A stretch of 64,000 bases of DNA, from positions 806,001-870,000 of the forward strand of contig JAGYXB010000463.1 of assembly GCA_022495005.1 (NCBI GenBank). The letters run 5' to 3'. The position numbers were made by a program, and so were the translations under genes. Origin of the DNA: Rhyacophila brunnea (lineage: Eukaryota; Arthropoda; Insecta; Trichoptera; Rhyacophilidae). Under the pieces are notes generated by a model. The model ran no database searches. It was given only the letters and a program-made list of their open reading frames with translations, and had not been told where the DNA came from. Positions within the stretch are counted from its first letter, which is position 1, and every line of letters begins with the position of its first letter. Shown here in pieces: positions 47,602 through 59,579 of the stretch.

Positions 47602-48509
47602 CGCTAAGGGACCGGGTATATTATTGGATATCGAAACAAATAATAAGAAACATACCCTTTGTTATGTAAAATGCAAGCATCCCTTACGAAAATGTGGCAA
47701 AACATAACAGCGGATAAAACGAGAACCAGGGATGATTTGATATTTGAAAAATCGCAAAGGTTGCATGTTTCCCTACTTATTATAGAATTCCTTCTGTCGC
47801 ATATATTTCCCGAGGAATTTTCATCGCAAATAAAGATTACCAAAATTCTTTTGCTACAGTTTAGTAGGCTTTACGATAAAACTTTAGGGCTTGATAGGTT
47901 AAACAAAATATACATGTATACTATGAGCATGCATAATACGTACAAAATATAACCTTCACACGTAAAAATAACAAATATTAATTACAGGAGGGACCAGACG
48001 AAATATTTCAAACTAACGTTTCGTGAGTGGGCCTGACGGTCGTTGGGAGATGTTGGATTGGCGAGTCTGCGCATGTAATTACCACTTAATTGGTTTAATT
48101 ATATAATTACATTTTTATTATTTAATCCACCAAAAAATAATTATAACTAATTGTAGGACAATAAAATAACATTCGAAACAATCTAATTTATGGGATGGCC
48201 TATTTTCACCAACTATCTTATGTTGGTAGATCCTTTTGGGTTAGTCCCAGTGTTGCCAACTGTTGCGTAAAAATATGGCAGATGGGGTTCAAAAATTTAG
48301 TTTTACCTAGGAATTTGAAAAATTTTGTCCAAAATCAAAATCGAGAGGTTTTGAGCACCAAAAAAATTATACAAAAATTTAAAGAAAACGTCCAAATTGG
48401 AAGTCAACAGTATTTTTTTTTCAGAAGCATCTTTCATAAGCTGTAACTAAGAAACTTTTCGTACACATAGTATTAGAGACGCAGTTTCCTTCGTAATTCG
48501 TCTACCTTA

Positions 48510-48975
48510 GACGATCATCATATTATGGCACTATAATCCTTGGCAGGTATTAGCCTCCTTCAAAATCTTCGTAGATCCTGGACGATCCAGCGCCAACACT
48601 ATCAAGTTGCTTTGACCGAGCATTCTTAAACCTCCTGTGTCGCAGTCCAGCTGACCAGGGTTTCTCTTGCCCTCGGGGGTTGCATATATAACCCGCCTTG
48701 CTGGTATATCCTACGGCATTCTATGCACGTGGCCAATTCAACACAGTCTGCATTTTCATAAATGCCACGTGATTTTTCGCCCCTATAAAGTTTGTACAGT
48801 TCCTCATTATACCTTGACCATCAAATACCACTTTCTTGAATAGCCCCGAAGACTCTTCTAAATACTCTCCTCTCAAAGATGTCCATATTTCTCTCGTCTT
48901 GTTTTCTGAGTGCCCAGCATTCTGATCCATACGTTAATACTGGGCGCAGGAGAGTTTTATATCCTTAAAGTTATT
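48510..48975 (-). mobile_element. Decayed LINE RT C-terminal region (minus strand)
   Basis: Minus-strand reading gives ALRPVLTYGS-like sequence (LLRPVLTYGSECWAL is the usual family pattern; here near 48920-48960), then SENKTREIWTSLRGEYLEES, an MRNCTNFIGAKNHV segment (family: 'RYNEELYNLYREKNIT') and a Pro/Arg region further on. Order and spacing match the region after the RT domain. Several frame changes make it inactive. Confidence 0.7.
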
Positions 48976-48979
48976 TTAG

Positions 48980-51535
48980 TTTTCCTTGATAGTACCTTGT
49001 TCTTTAGAAGCCATTGGATACCAAAATAGCACCTATTGGCGAAGGTGATCTGGCGATTTATTTCGTGAAAAATAAATATTAAAAAACGTGAGATCTGTCA
49101 AGAAGAAAAACACCAAATTAGCGTGTCACCCTCTTTAGTATCTAAATAAAGTGGAATGAGTGATAAGAGTCAAATAGAATTAAATGAAAATAATATATAG
49201 ATGGTATTCCATTGACTTCCGCAAATCAGCTGTTTCACATCCGAATCACTATTACTGATTATCCAATCCAATGCCTTTCATCATTTGACTAATCGTAGTG
49301 CTTCAAAGTTTTAGGCTTGAGATACATGCATTCATATCCAATGCTGTCCAATGCCTCAATATTTAAAACGATATCAGTTTCTAGAGAACATTCTATAGAA
49401 TAATAGGAAAATACCGAGTATTAAAAATAGCTAACTTTTTTGTCATTTTTCTCAATAAGCTTATCGTTTGCTTTTTGGTAATCCTATATCAAGTTTATAG
49501 AATTTAATATTGCACTCATATAATACTGTTGTTCTTTTTTCCTCGGAGTTTCAGTTGATTTATTCAATTTAATAAAAAAAAATGATTTGAAACCGCTTTG
49601 TTGAATAACAAACATAGATAATAAGGTGAAATTTGTGAAAGATACGGGTACACGTGTGTTTTAATTCAGACAAATTTACGTAAGGTAACGGACGACTTTT
49701 TCAATATTTAATATTAAAATTAAACATGAAGATACAACAATAATGTGTATTGAGAAAAAGTACACATTCTTTAGCTGATACAACAGAAAACATTACTGTT
49801 AGTAATACAATTACATCGAATTAATTAGAAAACTGACCGCTCCACCTTGCTAAAAGAATTTCGGGGTTCAATGAGGTAGAGGTGATACAGGTGATTAAAG
49901 GCAGCGGTGGTGTGGATGTAAATGTATATTGTCTTGATGCAGAGTACAGAGAGTTACAATGGTCGGAGTAAGATTAACGGTGCAAAGTGATCGCGGTGAG
50001 CTAGGTACCCAGACCAAGCCGCGATCCGCTGACGACGACTACCGATCTACTGTTAAGCAGGTGACTGTATCGAATGACGAACTCGATTGGAGTAGTGATT
50101 CGAGTGATGGACTCAAGATGAGTGGTGACGAGTTATGGACCGTCCTTGCTTTTTATACAAATCAACTCATAACAATACAAAAGCCATTTTTGCAATTAAA
50201 TAAATCATAATAGACACTGTTGATCTAGGTTATGATTGAGAAAATGCTGACAATCGCTTTCGCCACTTTGATTTGTTTTGACAAGAAAACTTAATACTGT
50301 CATCGTATACAGCGCCAATACGTAGATGTCAATATATAGAAGCCTAATAGTTGAACAAACTTTCGAAGCCCAATCTAGAAAGATTATTTTTAGAATAACT
50401 CTTTTTCTTTACCCTATATGAGTTAACTCATTTAGTGCTAACACCGCGACTGGTGCGTTTGGAGAGCTTGGGCATTAGATATAATTAACGTGTTATTTAA
50501 ATGTGGAAATTAAAAGTTCAGCAGTGATTATGGATCCCACAACACGGGATATTACTCTATTCGTCAGTTCATAATCGGGCATCATGGTGAAAACAATCCC
50601 ACCACCAAATTCCCAATGTCGTAATACCGATATAAAAATAAAAACTTTACTAATAATGACTGTACTAAAAATACTTTTAAGGAATATAAATATCTATCAT
50701 TATTACACAAACATAAATGTGACGCATGACAGCTACCAATATGACAAGCGAAAGGGTTTAATAAACAATCATAGGTCATGGATCATAAATTGTATTCACC
50801 TCAGATTTCTGACGAATATGCAATTCCCAACAATATTCTCCATAATCCAACCAGATGCAAGTAATGACCTAAGCAGGGTTGTCACTTGAACCTTTTGTGC
50901 TATACAATTTCACCAGGTTGCCGAAAAAGGTCAAGGCATTACTCTAGTCTACATAATATACTTACAATGTTCCATGTCGATTTTTCACTTTTACTTTTTA
51001 TACCGCTATTACAGAAGATAATAGTTATATAATATAGTGTTGATATAAAAAACAGATCGTGTGAATCTTGTAAAGCAGTAACTCTCAAAGTGGGGTTTCT
51101 AGAATACTCTAGAAAACAATACCGCGCTACGTGGTAAAAGAGAACGCATCAATATCACATTCACATAATATAAAGTCGTACATGTTTAAAAAAAATAGTA
51201 CGTGTATTGGTCTCGAGTGATATAATTGAAACTTCTTTAACGTATGTGGTGACAAAATGATGAGCATAATATAGTTCCCTTGACTTTTATAAAAATATGA
51301 ATTCACATACAATGGTAAAAGTTAAATTAATAAATAATATTATTAACTTATCATACATAATGCAATGATTTCTATATCAGTGGTTTATTTGAAGAATATT
51401 AAATTTTCAATCAGACATTAAAAAAATAATATGAATTATACATTAATATCGGTTAATACTAACACAAACTAATACCTTTAATAAATATTTATAATAAGTT
51501 AGGATTCATTTACAATAATTAATACGAATCTTGTA
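48980..51535. other. Stretch without supported genes
   Basis: Mostly A/T-rich. A G+C-richer patch at about 49950-50150 gives an 83-codon frame rich in Asp/Ser (for example VSNDELDWSSDSSDG) that I cannot assign; its flanking sequence (GCAGAGTACAGAGAGTTACA) has a retroelement flavour. A hAT-like start, CAGTAACTCTCAAAGTGGGG, lies at 51076. Confidence 0.35.
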
Positions 51536-51768
51536 TATGTTACACCGAATGTGCGAAATTGACTATTACATGAAATGGCCAAAATTTTGGCTAATTCATG
51601 TAACAGTCAAGCCTGTTGCCTTATTCATGAATTAGGTAAATTTTCTGCTGGGTACATGAATTCGCCAGGGTATGGAATTCTTGATCTGTCAACATGACAG
51701 AAGAAAAAGTAAATTTAATACGGATGGTTTTATTAGTTATAATTGGACATAATATAATATTATTATTA

Positions 51769-51803
51769 TTAGGTTAGGTTAGGTTAAGTTAGGTTAGGTT
51801 TGG
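51769..51803 (+). repeat. Interstitial (TTAGG)n telomere-like repeat
   Basis: Three TTAGG units, a TTAAG variant, two more TTAGG units and a TTTGG variant form a 35-bp run of the canonical arthropod telomere sequence. It lies within the MITE at 51539-52358. Confidence 0.85.
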
Positions 51804-52062
51804 TTTTGTAATTCTGAATTAAAGTATTCAACTGAATGTCCATTTTGAGGTTAGCTATCAAGTGTCAACAAACTATCACAAACATTCAATCGACCAAGCA
51901 CGAATCAAATCACGAAAATACTTTTCAATAAAATTCTTCCGTTATCATATTATAGTTCTAGATTTCTTTGCGCATAGTAAATAGATATGAAAGTCATTGC
52001 AGTTACATATTGAATGGTATATTTTTATATTATAATCAATGACATTTGTTTAGTTTGATTAG

Positions 52063-52200
52063 TTGCAAAAAATACCACCGGAGCGCGATCATCTATTTTG
52101 ACCATAGATAATATATGTACATTTTGACCAATGCACGAGCATTTTGATACATTTAGTTTAGTTGCAAAAAATACCACCGTAGCGCTACTATCTAATTTGT
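52063..52200. repeat. Direct repeat inside MITE
   Basis: TTGCAAAAAATACCACCGGA (near 52063) and TTGCAAAAAATACCACCGTA (near 52162) each lead into AGCGC and ATCTA, spaced about 100 bp apart. Confidence 0.7.
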
Positions 52201-52724
52201 CCAAGACATGAACTAGACAGAAAAATTACTGCCGAATTCACGCACTCTCCAGATATTTTGTCTAATTCATGAATAAGGTAACGGGCTTGCATTTTTCATG
52301 ATTTAGGCAAAATTTTGCCCATTTCATATAATATTCAATTTCGCACAATCGGCGTAACATATATACATACAAAGATTGTCGCGTGAGCGCTTGGTACCTA
52401 ATCAAAAGTGTGAACCTCAATTAATCATAGTGATACAAAAAACTGTATGAAAAAAAAGAATAATATGGAATTAATATTCAGTGATATTTGAGATATATGA
52501 ATTAGTATGAATTATTATAAAACATATATATGAAATGTCCAAGAAAATGCTCAGAAAAGGAAGAAATGCTCAAGTTGTTCCAACCAGCTATTAGGCCTAT
52601 TGGGCCGTCCGACCTGATCGTCAGAAAGGCCAATTTTGTTGCGTTTAAAAAAATGCAGCGTCTTATTGCAGGCTTGAAGATCTCTTCACAGTGTTTTGCA
52701 TGTCCGTATTGTTTTAGCTTTGTT

Positions 52725-52800
52725 ATTGTCTTCTTCTTCTTCGGCCATATCCGCCCCTTAGTTGGAGCATATGTTGCCTCCAAGAATCCTTGTCGCTAGC
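52725..52800 (-). mobile_element. LINE 3' tail with GAA repeat
   Basis: On the minus strand GGAGGCAACATATGCTCCAA, CTAAGGGGCGGATATGGCC and GAAGAAGAAGAAGAC form a compact 3' UTR with a simple-repeat end, typical of RTE-type insertions. The coding part could not be recognised. Confidence 0.5.
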
Positions 52801-53939
52801 CAGATTTCTTGCGTCATTCCAGGTCTCTCAGGTATCAGTTTTTATACTACATGTATATTTATTATTAAGAATAATATTTTTTGGTTATCCCACCTTGATT
52901 TCTTACCCCATGGGCACTTTTTATTAGGAAGTTTCTGTAAGCTCAGTCAAAGCACACTTGAGTGTATGGAAATCTCAATCTTGGGTATCTGCCTCTGAAA
53001 TATTCCCAGACGTAAACAACACTGTTGATGCTTCACAATTAAACGTTGCGATACGCTCCATTAATACCGGGTGCAGTGCGGAGTGGATGTGGCTTGGTGA
53101 GGCCATTAACTTCGATGTCAAAAATTGTGTACGCATCAAATCTATGTGAAATCATACAATATGGTAAATCAATGGTTACAAAACACAAAAATATACGAGT
53201 AGTTCAGAAATTTATGAAGTTTGATTGATGATTTTTTACTTTGATTTTTTATTACTTTACACTTTACTTTATTTTACTCGGATTATGAAAAATAATACGT
53301 ATCTTTTTTCATGCTTGCTGATGCAGAAATGTCTCATCTATTTTATAAGAAAAAATAACCACTTTGCTTCGGGTTTAATCAACCCCTATTTAGAGGGTTG
53401 TATTATAAAGAAAAGAATGATTTAAACTCTTCAGAGAACGTTTAATTCAATTCAGTGACGTGTTTATCTGTTATTAGCGGTGAAATCGCTTTCAATGTCT
53501 ATTTATTTATAAACTGCGCATCCTTGCAAACTTCTTGTTCAAGTATAATTGTAGTATTCTAGAAAATTCAGATAATATTCGCTTATAACAGTGTTTTCAA
53601 TGTGGGCGAGCTAAGAGAGATTCCACATTCCGTAGAGCATAATTTGATTATTCTGCAGAAATCTTTATTTACAGATAAGCAAACAGATTTCGAATTGTCG
53701 TGGGAACCCGTACCGCTGCTACGAGATGGTGGATCGTAGAGGGGATACGTAGAGCATCTACGCGCCCCAACGCGATAATAATATATTTTATATCTACTTG
53801 CCTACGTTATGTTACAGTAAATTTTCACGGCGCAAAGAATAATAATTATAAAGTAGTGGCTCAGCTATTTGAATACATTTCATTTATCTTTTTTTTATTA
53901 ATGTAGCTACGTACACACATCAACGTAGGTAATAAATAC

Positions 53940-54904
53940 CAGTCGCGCACTCAGGATTTTATATTGGGGGGAGCCCAAGGAGGAGAATGTAAATTAGTCC
54001 CATATGCTCTTTTTCTTTTTCATATAATTATTTTTTACATATTTTCACAATACACGACGGTATATTTGTACAGTTTCTTCTAGTTTTTGTTAAATTGGAG
54101 GCATAGTGGCGGTAACCGTTGTGCGTGTCATCAGCGACTGGCGGATTGGAAGTGACTAACAGCGACTATGCTGGACATGTGCGCCTAGTATGCTAAACAT
54201 TACTCAAATAATATCGGCTGTGCTACCCGCTTGGTCTAGAGAGCTACAATATTTATGCCGAGTTTCACTGAAAAAAAATGTTCTTTAAACACTACCACCG
54301 ACTGTATTGGGTGTAGTCGTTCTTTTCGCCGAATATTTATCGTCGATTTTTTGTTTTTTAATATTGAGGTTCCAAAATATTAATTGAAAATGGACAAAAA
54401 AAAGTATTGTTGCATTTAATTTATACACAAACCTACTCAACACAGCCTAATTTCTCGTTTATCGCTCCTTTGACTATTGTACTCGGTGTACCTACACCAT
54501 GGCCCCCACATCCTGAAACGGCTAGGCTCAGGCTAGGATATTTGGCGCGCCCCCTACCTACCGATAAGATTAAAGGCAGTGTGAAGCACTACATTAACGT
54601 TTTTCGAATTGTGTTTTAGTTCAAATTAAGGGTTCTTATACAGTGAATAATTATTGGCGATTTTCCATTAGGGATTGGGTTTCTAAAAAAACCTGACATT
54701 AGTGTTTCGAAATTTTTGTGTTAGAAATTAAAATCTAATCTAAAAAGGGTGCTGGAGAATTACAAATCATCTTCCGTGTTTTTATTTGTCTGCCCAAGGT
54801 ACAGTTTATTGGCTTTCAATTTCAATGTTTAAAATCATTCTGATAATTATTATCATGTATAGGGGGAGCCAGGGCCCCTTGCCCCCACCCTGGGTGCGCC
54901 ACTG
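53940..54904. mobile_element. Non-autonomous hAT element (relative of 42020-42847)
   Basis: Ends CAGTCGCGCACTCAGG and CCTGGGTGCGCCACTG are flanked by an exact 8-bp duplication ATAAATAC (53932-53939 and 54905-54912). Interior blocks (GGGTTTCTAAAAAAACCTGA; GCTTTCAATTTCAATGTTT) match the other copy in the reverse orientation. No transposase frame. It is about 137 bp longer than the SINE-inserted copy. Confidence 0.95.
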
Positions 54905-54912
54905 ATAAATAC

Positions 54913-56725
54913 CGTCGCACACACAATCTTGTCACGATCGCAATACGTCGAATTCGTCGATGTGATTTTGTTGTCATTCACAAAACAAAATGTGTAGGTA
55001 ACCTAATGTATTGCCGCACATACAACAAGTAACAAGTTTCACACGACATAGGCTGCAGGTAGAATATTATTCGGTTTGGCTAGCCTGTTTGTATGGAAAA
55101 GAGTTGCAACATTGCAGGCGACTTTAATTTATGTCCATGTCCCACTCGATACGATTTTGTATGTGCGACCGCGTTAAATTTCCCATCAAAAGTCCTACGA
55201 TCAATTAGGGATTTTTTTACGCTAGACCGGTACGCAAGACAACACAATAAATAATTCTACAACATTTTAGTACAACGATAAAATAAATGCTGTAAGTATA
55301 TTTTATGCCATCCCGCGTACCCGGAACACGGCAAGAATGCAGTCAGTCAACGATCCCTGACATGCCTCCTAGGCGTACCCTCAAACCTGTAGACACGACA
55401 CTTTGCGTCGAAGTGCGCGTACCTACTCGTAGATATTTAATAATAATTCTTAACCTAGATGTAAATTCCTTAAATTCAGTACATTAATTAAATAAATAGT
55501 GTATTTATAATTAAAGAAATTTTTACCTGTATTGTTATTGCTAAGGAAAAATATACCTAATATTTTATTTCACCGAATTCATGGTTTTATTTAATTAGTG
55601 AAAGAAAACCTCCTGATATGCACCCTTATATAATACTACTTACATTCTATATAATAAAATGGAATCAACGTCAAGGTATACCTATGTTTAAATATCGAAT
55701 GAACGAATATTCGGCGCTAACTGTTTGACTCATAAAACCTCGTTAAAAATATTATTTTAATTAGTACAGCGATAAAAACAAATATGATAAAAAAACAGTA
55801 CATATTATTTACAGAGGACACTTCATGTTATTAAAGATAAATGACGGCAGAGGAAGTCAAGATTCTTTTTATTTTCTAAAACTCTTTCTTTAAGAACTAT
55901 GGGGTATGGTTGCTACATCAGTCCCGTGCAGCATCGCTTCGAGACAAGGAAGTGCGGCACTAAAATCTTTTCATTCTGACACGTTTATAGCGTCATGAAA
56001 GGCGGCCGTGCACAAACTGCGGCTAAATATACATTGCGGGTGGAAATGGGAAACTCAAATCAGTACATATTGTTCTTGTTAAGTATCATTTCAATTTTCA
56101 TTACGTAAAATACAAAAACTGTAAACGCCATCTGACAAAATGTGATAATTTAACTAACCTGCTTAAAAGTCAGGTAGCTTGAAGATAAATTTTATTTGAG
56201 GTTATGTATACACACCGGACAACATACTAAGTTTTTCCACGTGCTACTTAAGGCTACAGCTTTATATTCTGTAATAAGAACCACCTTCTCTAACAGCCAT
56301 CTTTAATTTGATAGTGAAAGAAATTATGTTTGGAGCAAGATTGTTGGAAAGAATTAGCTTCCATATAAGTTGGCTGACTTCTTACGAGACACAACGGAAT
56401 ATTTGAATTCCTCTGCAAAAGGTTGGCAATTATTGTTAAATGCATAAACTTTCACACACGTTCAATCTGGATCACGGATCTAGGATATTGGCATCGAAAT
56501 TCAAAGCAATTCCTTTCATTAATCCATCAATTTGTTCATTACACGTTCCATCTGGATCGTGATTATGGTTTAAACTGACTTTATCGTGATCCATATTGAA
56601 CGTCCAATGCCTGTCTTACAATATTACAATCCCTTGTCGTCAGGGAACAAAGCTCACGTAAAATCTGCTTTTATAATCCCTAATATAAACTACAGTCCAG
56701 ATGTATTTAAGCCTTGTATTTTTTT
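54913..56725. other. Stretch without supported genes
   Basis: Mixed composition. A moderately G+C-rich frame at 55305-55487 (MPSRVPGTRQECSQSTIPDM at its start) has no recognisable relatives. Around 56470 and 56570 the word ATCTGGATC(A/G)(C/T)G recurs. Nothing else stands out. Confidence 0.35.
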
Positions 56726-56727
56726 TT

Positions 56728-56957
56728 CCGACCATGTCCGATCCTAATAAGATCACATGGGTCTCCACAAAGTGGACGTTTATGTTAACAGAATTTGTTT
56801 TTACGAGAAATGGATGTCAGCTACTTGTTCAACCTATTAGGTCCATACTCTGACTGATACACAAATTGAGAAACAATATGTGAACTTTCCAGATCCAGGA
56901 TTCGAACCTGTGACCCTCGACGTTATAGGCCGATGCTTAACCCGCGCGGCCATCGAG
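56728..56957 (-). mobile_element. tRNA-derived SINE, family A copy 8
   Basis: Close to the family pattern, with GACCATGTCCGATCCTAATA, the body, then GGATTCGAACCTGTGACCC and GCTTAACCCGCGCGGCCATC. A T run (56718-56727) on its left is the minus-strand A tail. It is one of the least-decayed heads. Confidence 0.88.
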
Positions 56958-57934
56958 GAAAGAAAAATTTTCAAAAATACTCTTAAGCCCTGTTTGGAAC
57001 TAAGCATTAATAGTAACTGTTTAATTTAGATATCTCTGACATAAAATAAGTAGGTACCTAATTTCCGTGGGATCTCAACGTTATATTATTATGAATTCGT
57101 TATAATTTACCACGTGTACCATACGCAATGAAATCACAACGCATGGCTCTCTGTCGTCCATTGAAAAGTAAGCCTCAGTTAAAACGTTTCATACTACGAG
57201 TTATTTATTTTCTTTACCTATATATATATCAAATTAACGACTTTTTCTACTCAAGAAAAGATCAGAAAAACGATTTTTATTTCATATAATAATTATTATA
57301 TATGTTGTTTTATTTTCTCATAATATTTACTGCCGTAAACCGATGACTATAAGTTCCGTAATGTGCAGGAAAATATGAGGCAATTTATAATAAAGGGAGA
57401 TTTGCAAATTGTCCACAGCGGGTTTTAAGACTCGACGACTCAATTCAAATAATATTTATATTGAGACGAAAATTGTCTCGGTGATGAATTGTTCAAAGTA
57501 AATTTTCGTGATATAATTCATAATATTATTACGTTCTTTAAATGCACATTCCGTAAAAATAATATTTTTAATATAATATACAATTTCAAATAATGCATCT
57601 TTCAAATGAACTGGTAAGAAGTCATATATTCCATTATTTTTATAGCTCATAAAAATATTTGTATACGAGTATTTCTCAAAACTTACATAGCTGAATTTCA
57701 TACATAAGTAATGAAAATAAAATGAACGACATTTTTAATAGGTAGTATGAAATTATTTGTCTCTTATCATATTATTATTTATATAAAAATAACTAGCACC
57801 ACGTTTTGGTGAAATAAGACAATTTCAAAGGTTGATATAGATCGGGTATTTCCAACTTTAAGTATTATACTATGATCTACTATCTATTATCAAAACTAGC
57901 AATCAAACTATCATTTTGTAATTTTTCAACGTAT

Positions 57935-58142
57935 TATGTTCCATCCTAATAAAATCATATTATGAGCCTCCACACAGTAAAGGTTTATATTAACAGATTT
58001 AGTTTTTACAAGAAATGGATGTCAGCCACTTGCTCAACCTATTAGGTCCATACTCTGACTCATACACAAAATTGAAAAACAATATGTGTACATGCCAGAC
58101 CCAGGATTCGAATCTGGGATCCACAATGCTATAGGCCGACGA
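57935..58142 (-). mobile_element. tRNA-derived SINE, family A copy 9
   Basis: Contains GTTCCATCCTAATAAAATCA, the AGAAATGGATGTCAGCCACT block and CCAGGATTCGAATCTGGGAT. The outermost tRNA-head bases after GGCCGACGAATTA are lost. Confidence 0.85.
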
Positions 58143-58429
58143 ATTATCTTTCACTATTTCAAAGAAACACTCAACTTCCCATTCATTATGAAAATTCTGT
58201 TTTGTTTATAATTTGATCACTCTTTGCAATCATCGTCAAACTATTATCGTACTATACAAAAATAGTCTACTGCGCTATGGTAAGGGGAAACTATGCCTCA
58301 GATTAAAGCGCGCTGATTCACATCTTCTCTTTCTCTCACTTCTGATACGAGGTCTCACGGGGTTGCTCATTCTTAATTTGAAAACGACTTTTATATATTC
58401 TGGTTAAGGAAATAAACATATAATTAATG

Positions 58430-58690
58430 AAAAAAATATTCAAATGAATACTTCACAAGATTTAAGAATGTAACATTATTTTTATTGAACATACCGTAGT
58501 TTTATTGAATATGATAGATAGCGCATCAGAGAGTATTGTAATGACTATTAGTTAAAATTCATCTCAATTAGATAAGATTCCTATAGCATAGTGGTTAATG
58601 GTACGTCCCGAGAGACGCAGGTTCTAATACGGCTGGGTGTCTTTTTTCTATTGCTTATATTATGTTTCTCATGTATATAATTAAATGGTT
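58430..58690 (+). mobile_element. tRNA-like SINE/repeat, family B copy 3
   Basis: It has CACAAGATTTAAGAATGTAA, ATCAGAGAGTATT and the clearest tRNA-like part of the family: TAGCATAGTGGTTAATGG (A box) and GACGCAGGTTCTAATACGG (B box), ending TGGGTGTCTTTTTT. Compare 11425 and 35518. Confidence 0.65.
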
Positions 58691-59044
58691 AATCCCCCTA
58701 AGGTTTACCCTTCAAACTCTCAATGAAATAATATAATATTATAATTGAATCTATCACGCGATCGACATGTTTTTTTTAGAATTATTAATAACCATGTCCT
58801 TGCTTGTTCGTACAAGGTGGTCGTTGGTAATTTTAAACATTGAAGTTAAATTCCCTCCACCTAACCCGCCCCGTACCACCCTCGGTCTTAATCGAGAGTA
58901 TCACGGGACCCGTCAATTGGTGATGAACCATTTTAAACCTTGATTCTGAAACTACTAAACAAAAATACATGTATCTAGCTATACAATGGACACAAAACAT
59001 GATAAAATAAGTAAAATTACTTACGTTGATGTTTGTGTAATTTT

Positions 59045-59165
59045 AAACAATCACAAACACCCAAACTTTGAGAAAAACACATACATATTGTGTTCTCACC
59101 GCGAATCGAAACCAGAACTCTGGGGTGGAAGGCCAGCGCTTTGCGCACTGCACCACGAGAGCTGC
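59045..59165 (-). mobile_element. tRNA-like SINE, family C copy 2
   Basis: On the minus strand CTCTCGTGGTGCAGTGCGCA and AGTTCTGGTTTCGATTCGCG look like A- and B-box regions, followed by TTTGGGTGTTTGTGATTGT. It pairs with the diverged copy at 13905-14030. Confidence 0.65.
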
Positions 59166-59469
59166 CTGCGATCGACATGTTGGACATGCTTACTATAGAT
59201 CAATAATAATAATTAAAACGTTTGTACAATATACTGAATACATTTGGTTTATTCTGAAACATAGGCTGTAATCGACTATGCGTAAACAAACTACCACGCA
59301 TTCATTACTGATCAGTGATCACTATATAACTATAACACATTGATTAATGTCTAATAATGTATTGTTATTGTTTTTGTTTGTGTCATCAATACATCCAACC
59401 AATAATTAGTGTTTACTACTGATGTGCGCTGAATAGAAATATTTAAAAGGTTGACATTTAATTAATATA

Positions 59470-59579
59470 GTTCAAATCAAATCAAATCAAATTTATTTAT
59501 TTTACATATAATGAACATAACAAATTACGAATTCAAAACGTTCACGACATGACATAAAATAAGTGTTAATACATAATTT
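59470..59579 (-). mobile_element. LINE-type 3' UTR and TTTGA-repeat tail
   Basis: It directly follows the stop of the ORF1-like frame. On the minus strand it reads GTCGTGAACGTTTTGAATTC, then TAAAATAAATAAATTTGATT and four TTTGA units. GAACGT(T/C)TTGAATT also occurs in the LINE 3' UTR at 160-330, linking both to one tail type. Confidence 0.65.

Larger units (their letters stand above)
51539..52358. mobile_element. MITE with GTTACRCCGA ends
   Basis: The left end GTTACACCGAATGTGCGAAA and the right end on the other strand GTTACGCCGATTGTGCGAAA start long inverted repeats of roughly 120 bp, including ATTCATGAATTAG blocks. ATAT flanks both sides. Inside lie a (TTAGG)n patch and two direct copies of TTGCAAAAAATACCACCG (about 52063 and 52162). 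No transposase frame. Confidence 0.8.

Noticed and set aside
47659..47952. 97-codon plus-strand frame with mildly protein-like composition
   Set aside because: No recognisable family, no splice or promoter context, and an overlapping open frame on the other strand.
49959..50210. 83-codon Asp/Ser-rich frame
   Set aside because: Looks partly coding, but it has no recognised domain and its flanks have a repeat-like character; not enough to call a gene.
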